Of a stretch of DNA of 64,000 nt, positions 57,677 to 64,000 are shown piece by piece. Location: assembly GCF_030249845.1 (NCBI RefSeq), contig NZ_JANURM010000002.1, positions 124,001-188,000 of the forward strand, in the 5' to 3' direction. Numbering within the stretch: the first letter of the stretch is position 1; each line of letters begins with the position of its first letter. Position numbers and translations under genes: made by a program. This DNA comes from Campylobacter gastrosuis (GTDB lineage Bacteria; Campylobacterota; Campylobacteria; Campylobacterales; Campylobacteraceae). The notes beneath the pieces were generated by a model. That model worked only from the letters and a program-made list of their open reading frames with translations. It searched no databases and was not told where the DNA came from.

Positions 57677-59416
57677 ATGAAAATTTTTAAATCCAAAAAT
57701 TTTCAACATTTCTTAATTGGGCTTTGTATGGCGCTTTTGCCAGCACTTGGCTTTGTATTTTTTAAAATTCAAAGCACATCAAACGAGCTAGTCATAGCAG
57801 GAGATAAGCAACTAGCCTCGTATAAACTAGCAGATGAGCTTAGGCAAAGCTCTGATGACTTAACTAGGCTTGTCCGCACCTTTGTTGCGACATTAGGGAG
57901 CGATAAAAGCTACGAGAAGCAATACAACGCCGTTTTAGCCATACGAAATGGCAAGCTAGCAAGACCTGAGAACTATGAGCGTGTTTATTGGGACTTTGTT
58001 GCAGGTGGGAATTTAAAGCCACGCCCAGATACAAGCGAGAAAATTTCGCTAAAAGAGCTGATGAAAAAAGAGGGTTTTACAGATGATGAGTTTAAAAAAC
58101 TCTCAGAAGCCGAAGGTCGCTCAAATACTCTTGTGGGGCTTGAAGTTAAGGCATTTGAGATAATAAAAAGCCTAAATGAAAACCCATATATCAACAAAGA
58201 TGACACGCTAAAAAAGGCATTAGAGCTTGTAAATGGCAAGGAGTATCACACCCAAAAGGCGATGATTATGCAGCCACTTGATGAGTTTTTTGTGCTGGTT
58301 GAGGAGCGGACAAAACTGGACGTTAAGAGCCTAAAATCAAAGCTTGATAGCCTTGAAAATTTATTCATTGTCCTGCTTGTCGCTACGATTTTTGCTATCG
58401 GACTTTTATATTATGTAAATGCAAATGTCCTAAAAGCGGTGCTTGGCGGCAAGGCTAGCGAGCTTGAAGGCACCATAAAAGAACTATCAAACGGCAACCT
58501 AGCCGTGCAAATAAACGCAGAAAAACAGAGTGCTTTGGGGCTTTTAAACGTGGTCGCTAGCAATTTAAAAACGCTAATTAGCGAGATAAAACAGCTTTCA
58601 AGCGAAAACTCATCAACCGCTTACGAGCTAAGCTAAACATCGCTAAACACCGGCAAAAACGTGGAATTTTCATCACAAATCGCAAACGAAACGACACACA
58701 AGGCAAACGCCATAAAATCGCAAATTGAGTTATCTATCGCACAGGCAAAGGACGGCAAGGACGATATGCAAGCCGCAAGAAGTGGCATAGATGACGCAAA
58801 TCACGCAATCACCGAGCTAAGTAGCAAGATAGAAAAGAGCGTGCAAACAGAATTGGAGCTTTCAGATAAAATTTCAAACCTAAGCAAGGACGCCGAGCAG
58901 GTAAAATCAGTCCTAGTCGTAATACACGACATAGCCGACCAAACAAATCTACTAGCCCTAAATGCCGCCATTGAAGCAGCCCGTGCTGGTGAGCACGGCA
59001 GGGGATTTGCGGTCGTAGCTGATGAAGTTAGACAGTTAGCCGAGCGGACACAAAAGAGCCTAACCGAGATAAACGCCACAATAAACGTAATAGTCGCTGC
59101 CATAAATCAGTCAAGTGAGCAAATGAGCGTAAATTCCGAGCAGATAAAAGAGCTAACAATCGTAGCACAAAATGTCAAAGACAAGATCACAACGCTTGGC
59201 GAAAGTATGCAAAAAGCGATACTTTTATCAGATCAAAACGTAAATGACTACATAAAAACCAGCCAAAGCGTAGGCGAAATTTTAGACGCAATGGGGCAAA
59301 TTGATAAAATTTCATCGCAAAATACAAAGGGCGTTGAAGAGATAGCTGCCGCTGCTGAGCACCTAAGCAAAATGACTGAAATGCTAAATGAAAAACTAGG
59401 CAAATTTAAGGTCTAA
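57677..59416 (+). pseudogene. Methyl-accepting chemotaxis protein, split by an in-frame TAA
   Basis: One continuous reading frame of 580 codons is interrupted only by TAA at 58634-58636. Before it are a first helix (about 14-34), a periplasmic sensor (about 35-225), a second helix (about 232-252), a HAMP-like region and the start of the signalling helix. After it, in the same frame, is the conserved signalling tip ([23 protein letters not shown] is split here only for length: [14 protein letters not shown] then [12 protein letters not shown]). The nearest in-frame restart is GTG 58661, with no good ribosome site. Without suppression the receptor lacks the CheA/CheW-binding tip, so it is probably inactive. 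The stop could also be a recent change or an assembly error. Confidence 0.88.
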
Positions 59417-59425
59417 ATCCACAAA

Positions 59426-59456
59426 TGGCTTAATCCTACAAATATGGATTAAGCCA
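59426..59456 (+). terminator. Terminator after the chemoreceptor gene
   Basis: TGGCTTAATCC, a nine-base loop and GGATTAAGCCA give an 11-bp stem followed by AAAAATTTTTATTT. It starts 10 bp after the chemoreceptor stop. Confidence 0.8.
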
Positions 59457-59516
59457 AAAATTTTTATTTATACTACAAATTTTAATGCTACTTAAATAAA
59501 CCAAAAGACAGCATAA

Positions 59517-60065
59517 GCACGAAGTGACTTCACAAACAAGACAATAACTATCAGCAGGGCTTTAAAAACTCACGCCTCTATAAAGCACGTAGGCAGCACA
59601 AAAAACGGAGTGAGTAGGACTTTGCCTATTGACGGCATCGCTCTTAACACACTTGCAAGAATGGTTAAGCGTATCACAACAGCAAAAGAAACTGGCTTAC
59701 AAGAGAGCTACAAGCTTTACACAAGGGAAACCGATAGTGAGCTAAAAGGGATTTATGGCTTTATTATGAAAGGTTATTACGAGTGGTTAAGGTTTAAGGA
59801 TTTAAGAGATTGTCCGCTCACTAGACTTGATTTAAGCACAGCAAACGCAAGGTGGCGTAGGGTAAAAAAGGAGCTTAATCTAAACAAAGATTACACGCTT
59901 TACACGCTAAGGCACACATTAGCGACACGGCTGGTTACACTTCGTAAATTTTCAGCCCATAAGCTAATGAGCTATCTAGGACACACAAGTATCCAAACGA
60001 GCCTAAAATACGTGCATCTTAATGTTGATGACATTAGAGATGGCTATGGGGTTGGCATTAACTAG
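59517..60065 (+). pseudogene. Truncated tyrosine recombinase (phage/element integrase), C-terminal part
   Basis: The frame is open back to a TAA at 59514-59516, and the translated text before GTG 59610 still reads as integrase (TNKTITISRA, then STKNGVSRTLPID). The N-terminal DNA-binding and core-binding domains are missing. The C-terminal half keeps RHTLATRL (the H-x-x-R region is LRHT), the LGHTSIQ motif and the final tyrosine in SLKYVH. The first catalytic arginine is not identified. It lies about 410 bp from the 3' end of tRNA-fMet. It is probably an inactive remnant of an integrated element. Confidence 0.78.
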
Positions 60066-60477
60066 GTTGTTTTAGAAAGGTTATTTAAAGGCTAAAAGGC
60101 GACAGATAGACTATTAGTAGTTTGTTGTTTTTTTGTGGTGTAAAATGTGGGTTAGGTGATTAATAGATAATAGAGCCACTTAGCAGAGCCTACAATCAAC
60201 GAAGCCATTAAGGCAATAAAGATAGCCTTAACAAGCTATCATTTATATATGAGCCTATTAGGTGGCTTTATGAGCCTCTTTGTTTGCTAGGTTGTTGTTG
60301 TGGATTATTAGCGACAGACAGAGTTGGCAGTGAAGTTAGAGCCACTAAGCTTTACTGGTGTTTAAGACTGGATTGGGCGACAGACAGCGTGTTAGTTGCT
60401 TGGGATTTGAGTATGGTTATTAGCAATAAGAGTTGGCTAAGTGTGGTTAATGTGTTGGTTGAATTTTAATCAAAACT
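60066..60477 (+). other. Gene-free spacer between integrase remnant and tRNA-fMet, with short direct repeats
   Basis: No convincing gene is seen in 412 bp. GCGACAGAYAG occurs three times (60099, 60311, 60377) and CTAGGTTGTT twice (60062, 60287), in the same order. Base use is richer in G/T than the rest of the window. It looks like decayed element sequence. Confidence 0.5.
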
Positions 60478-60552
<75 letters not shown>

Positions 60553-60579
60553 ATACGAAAGTGAATTTTAAAAAAGAAG

Positions 60580-60654
60580 TGGATGGGGTAAGAGGATTCG
60601 AACCTCTGAATGTCAGGACCAAAACCTGATGCCTTACCGCTTGGCGATACCCCA
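60580..60654 (-). tRNA. tRNA-Gln (UUG)
   Basis: The acceptor stem is TGGGGTA with TACCCCA, the anticodon loop is TTTTGGT with anticodon TTG, and GGTTCGAATCC is the T-arm. CCA is encoded at the 3' end (60582-60580). It lies 27 bp upstream of tRNA-fMet on the same strand, so the two are probably co-transcribed. Confidence 0.94.
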
Positions 60655-60713
60655 GCCTTAAAAATGAGTTGTAATTATATTATTTTTTTTATGTTTTGTC
60701 AATAGTTTTTTAA

Positions 60714-60740
60714 AAATTTTGGGCAAAACGCCCAAAATTT
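60714..60740 (-). terminator. Terminator of htrA
   Basis: AAATTTTGGGC and GCCCAAAATTT form an 11-bp stem around a five-base loop. It overlaps the htrA stop codon and is followed on the minus strand by a T-run. Confidence 0.8.
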
Positions 60741-62151
60741 ATCTAATAACAAGTCCGTGCATAACGCCACCACGATTTACCCACGCCAAAGTCTTTTTGC
60801 CATTAAGCCTTTTAAGCACCGCTACAAAGCTATTTACATCTTTAATAACATCATCTCCGATTTGCATTACGATATCGCCACGCTCAAAGCCAAATTCAGC
60901 TGCCTTTGAGCCCTGCTTAACATCGCTTACCATTACGCCAGAGATATCCGGATTTATCTTGTATTTTCGCCTAATCTCATCGTTTAAATTTGTAATACTA
61001 AGCCCGTCAATACCAGCGTCATCTTTTAAATTTTTACTATCAACACTCATATTTGTAAGCTTGATTTTTACACTACTAACCTTACCACCACGCTCAAAAG
61101 TTACATTTATTTGGCTATTTGGCGAGAGTGAGCCGATGAAATTTTTAAGGTCGTTTGCATTTTTTATCGGCTTATCATCAACAGCAATAACCAAATCCCC
61201 GCGCTTTAATCCAGCTTTATCAGCAGGGAAATCCTTCTCCACGCTGCTTATTAAAGCACCTTCTTTATTTTGATATAGCTCTTTTTGCTGTTCGTTTAAA
61301 TTTGCAATCATCACGCCGATATAACCACGCTCTATTTTGCCATCGCTTATTAGTTTTTTAGCGATATCTTTTACCATACTTGCAGGTATTGCAAAGCCAA
61401 TCCCACTGCTATCGCCACCACGTGAGAGTATGGCTGAGTTAATGCCGACTAACGCACCTCTGCTATCTACCAAAGCACCGCCTGAGTTGCCCGGATTTAT
61501 TGAGGCGTCAGTTTGTATAAAATTTTCATATTGATTTAGTCCGATGTTGTTTTTATTTAACGCCGAAACTATCCCACGAGTGATACTGCTACCAACGCCA
61601 AAAGGGTTGCCAATGGCAAAGACCACGTCGCCTTCAAGTAGCTTTGATGAGTCTGCTATCGCTATGGCACTTAGCCCTTGTGCTTCTATTTTAATTACGG
61701 CTAAATCGGTCTTTGGGTCAGCTCCGATTAGCTTTGCTTTATACTCTTTTTCGCTATTTGGCAGGGTTACGATGATTTGTTCGCTATCTTCAATGACGTG
61801 GTTGTTTGTTACGATATAGCCATTTTGCGAGATTATCACGCCAGACCCAAGCGATGTGCTTTTTTGTCTCTCTTGTGGCACGCCAAAGTTAAAACCAAAA
61901 AATTCCTTAAAAAACGGGTCGTTAAACATCTGCTCAATGCCGTTTGTTACGCCACTTGTCTGCTTTGTCGTTGAGATATTTACCACTGATTGCTTTGCTT
62001 TTGCGATTGAGTTGTGATATGAAAGCACCACGTTGTCTTTATTTTCAAACGGCGAAACACGCACGATATCTTGCGGTGCGTCATTGAAATTTATGCTATC
62101 TGCCAATAAAAACGTAGCACTTATGATTGAAATAAGCGTCAATTTTTTCAT
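60739..62151 (-). CDS. htrA: Periplasmic serine endoprotease HtrA/DegQ
   Basis: A 470-residue protein with an N-terminal signal peptide (about 1-17). The catalytic triad is H118 (TNNHVIED), D149 (KTDLAV) and S223 (GNSGGA). Two PDZ domains follow (about 265-355 and 375-465). HtrA degrades misfolded periplasmic proteins, and in C. jejuni and H. pylori it is also secreted and cleaves E-cadherin. It is divergent from cbpA across 174 bp that hold a HAIR-like site. Confidence 0.96.
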   Translation of the reverse strand: MKKLTLISIISATFLLADSINFNDAPQDIVRVSPFENKDNVVLSYHNSIAKAKQSVVNISTTKQTSGVTNGIEQMFNDPFFKEFFGFNFGVPQERQKSTSLGSGVIISQNGYIVTNNHVIEDSEQIIVTLPNSEKEYKAKLIGADPKTDLAVIKIEAQGLSAIAIADSSKLLEGDVVFAIGNPFGVGSSITRGIVSALNKNNIGLNQYENFIQTDASINPGNSGGALVDSRGALVGINSAILSRGGDSSGIGFAIPASMVKDIAKKLISDGKIERGYIGVMIANLNEQQKELYQNKEGALISSVEKDFPADKAGLKRGDLVIAVDDKPIKNANDLKNFIGSLSPNSQINVTFERGGKVSSVKIKLTNMSVDSKNLKDDAGIDGLSITNLNDEIRRKYKINPDISGVMVSDVKQGSKAAEFGFERGDIVMQIGDDVIKDVNSFVAVLKRLNGKKTLAWVNRGGVMHGLVIR

Positions 62152-62181
62152 TCTCTATCCTTAAAAAGTAAAATTTTTGAA

Positions 62182-62187
62182 ATTATA
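62182..62187 (-). promoter_or_regulatory. -10 box of htrA
   Basis: On the minus strand TTTATAAT lies about 30 bp before the htrA ATG. AAGGATAGAG is the ribosome site. No clear -35. Confidence 0.5.
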
Positions 62188-62257
62188 AAGCCTAGTTTAT
62201 AATGAAAATTTAATAATTTTATTTTGTATGGTAAATTTCTAAGAAATTCTTGCCAAA

Positions 62258-62287
62258 CTTGACTTGCTAAGACTAAACTTTTATGAT
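62258..62287 (+). promoter_or_regulatory. cbpA-hspR promoter with an overlapping HAIR-like HspR operator
   Basis: CTTGACT-N7-ACTAAAC (62258-62278) matches HAIR (CTTGAGT-N7-ACTCAAG) at 6 of 7 bases in the left arm and 5 of 7 in the right. The -35 TTGACT (62259-62264) lies inside the left arm; a 17-bp spacer leads to -10 TATGAT (62282-62287). A repressor here would cover the -35, which fits HspR autorepression known in Helicobacter and Campylobacter. The site is also about 107 bp upstream of htrA. Confidence 0.7.
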
Positions 62288-62322
62288 ACAATAACGCCTA
62301 ATTATAAAAAATAAAAGGATAG

Positions 62323-63198
<876 letters not shown>

Positions 63199-63201
63199 AA
63201 A

Positions 63202-63573
63202 ATGCAAAACTACGATGAGCCACTATATCTAATCAGCGTCGTTGCAAAGGTGCTTAGCATACATCCGCAAACCCTGCGTCAATACGAGCGAGAGGGGCTT
63301 TTAGAGCCATCTCGCACAGAGGGCAAAATGCGACTTTATTCACAACGTGATGTTGATAGAGTTAAGATGATTTTAAGGCTAACAAGGGATTTAGGCGTAA
63401 ATTTAGCCGGCGTTGATGTGATTTTAAAGCTAAAAACGCAGATTGATGAGTTTGAAAGCACGATAAATGAGCTAAAAACCCAGCTAAACAAACAAGGCAC
63501 AATCCCCTCAAAAAAGGCACTTGTAAAGCACAAAAGCAAATTTGACATAATCTTTTACGAGGATAAGAAATAA
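63202..63573 (+). CDS. hspR: Heat-shock repressor HspR (MerR family)
   Basis: A 123-residue regulator. The N-terminal MerR-type winged helix-turn-helix is at about 8-72 (LSIHPQTLRQYEREGLLEPSR), and a coiled coil for dimerisation follows (about 75-105). The basic C-terminal tail is typical. HspR represses chaperone operons by binding HAIR sites, with help from chaperones. Two candidate sites are in this window (3926-3946 and 62258-62278). The stop overlaps the next ATG (TAATG). Confidence 0.95.
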   Translation: MQNYDEPLYLISVVAKVLSIHPQTLRQYEREGLLEPSRTEGKMRLYSQRDVDRVKMILRLTRDLGVNLAGVDVILKLKTQIDEFESTINELKTQLNKQGTIPSKKALVKHKSKFDIIFYEDKK

Positions 63574-64000
63574 TGGATCATTTTTTGATTGCATTTTTAT
63601 TAACAATCTTTTTAAGTATCATTTTAAATGTATTATTTAAAAGATTTGGCATACCAACAATAATCGGCTACATCGTAACTGGCGTGGTCATCACCTACGC
63701 TTTTGACTTTAAAAGTAGCGAGCATTTAGCCGAAGTAGCGGAGTTTGGCATCGTTTTTTTAATGTTTACTATTGGGCTTGAATTTAGCTTTAAGCACCTG
63801 ATGAGTATGAAAAAAGAGGTCTTTTTAAACGGCAGTTTGCAGGTTTTTGTCAGCGGACTTTTACTTGCTGTTTTTGTGTTTTATCTCTTAAATTTAACCG
63901 AGCAAGACGCCATAATCGTGGGCCTAGCCCTCTCGCTCTCATCAACAGCAATTGTGCTTAAAATCCTAAACGACACGAAAGAGATATCGCAAATTTACGG
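63573..64000 (+). CDS. Cation:proton antiporter, KefB/CPA2 type (partial)
   Basis: The first 142 residues are in the window, the rest is cut off. The sequence shows repeated hydrophobic helices with FGIPTIIGYIVTGV (near 26) and the LMFTIGLEFS motif (near 66) of CPA2 antiporters. The ATG overlaps the hspR stop (TAATG). A KefB-like gene follows hspR in C. jejuni as I remember. Whether it is K+/H+ or Na+/H+ cannot be told from this part. Confidence 0.88.
   Translation, partial: MDHFLIAFLLTIFLSIILNVLFKRFGIPTIIGYIVTGVVITYAFDFKSSEHLAEVAEFGIVFLMFTIGLEFSFKHLMSMKKEVFLNGSLQVFVSGLLLAVFVFYLLNLTEQDAIIVGLALSLSSTAIVLKILNDTKEISQIY

Noticed and set aside
58661-59416. A separate soluble chemoreceptor starting at GTG 58661
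   Set aside because: It is in the same frame as the upstream receptor, has no ribosome site, and lacks HAMP. One broken gene explains it better.
60284-60469. 61-codon frame in the spacer before tRNA-fMet
   Set aside because: Odd W/C/V-rich composition, no ribosome site, and it lies in decayed element sequence.

Overview
The window is chromosomal DNA of a Campylobacter species. The evidence is AT-rich housekeeping sequence, TATAAT -10 boxes that usually lack a clear -35, and gene blocks that match, as I remember them, the order in C. jejuni: pheS-pheT-aroA-ispH / rpsA / serA; purH / J-domain gene / purL; flgS and a class V aminotransferase; ddl-ruvA-fapA-murJ-cysS-msbA; M16 peptidase-dapA-SDR-pgsA; htrA / cbpA-hspR-kefB. 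It is not C. jejuni itself, because several accessory genes sit inside these blocks. I cannot fix the species. No tools were run; function calls come from motifs, lengths and gene order.

Layout. 1-2142: hydrogenase maturation operon hypB-C-D-E (minus; hypE is cut by the window edge). 2206-3869: a two-gene membrane unit (DUF2157 plus GDYxxLxY). 4010-5863: htpG, with a perfect HspR-type inverted repeat upstream. 5886-16024: a long minus-strand run, pheS-pheT-aroA-ispH-LMW phosphatase, then rpsA, a membrane-anchored unknown, serA and another unknown. 16137-16490: HIT protein. 16526-23410: the purine run purL, a ClpP-fold serine-proteinase-like gene, a TerB/J-domain gene, a restriction-modification pair and purH, all overlapping or nearly so. 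23470-25842: DUF234 nuclease-like gene, flgS, isochorismatase-like hydrolase. 25988-30468: class V aminotransferase and a large DUF748/AsmA-like protein.

30514-44859: a surface-glycan locus. It has an initiating sugar-phosphate transferase, two GT4 glycosyltransferases, a Wzx flippase, an O-acyltransferase, a deacetylase-like and a GNAT-like protein, a WbpG-type amidotransferase, a phosphomannomutase-like enzyme and four enzymes (WbpB, WbpE, WbpD, WbpI types) that together make UDP-ManNAc3NAcA from UDP-GlcNAcA. The central genes are visibly more AT-rich than the flanks. Two carry poly-G tracts (G9 and G8), so the glycan is probably phase variable. WbpA, HisF/HisH partners and a Wzy polymerase are not in the window.

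44908-57594: ddl, ruvA, fapA-like, murJ, cysS, msbA, pyrD, M16 peptidase, dapA, an enoyl-reductase-like SDR and pgsA. 57677-59416: a chemoreceptor gene broken by one in-frame TAA. 59517-60065: a truncated tyrosine integrase beside tRNA-fMet and tRNA-Gln, likely an old integration scar. 60739-64000: htrA (minus), then cbpA-hspR and the start of a KefB-type antiporter. The cbpA promoter contains a HAIR-like site over its -35. With the htpG site, this suggests an HspR heat-shock regulon with regulator and targets in one window. I found no clearly new system. The best leads are the phase-variable glycan locus with its unassigned modification genes, the HspR site at htpG, and the protease-like/J-domain pair in the purine run.
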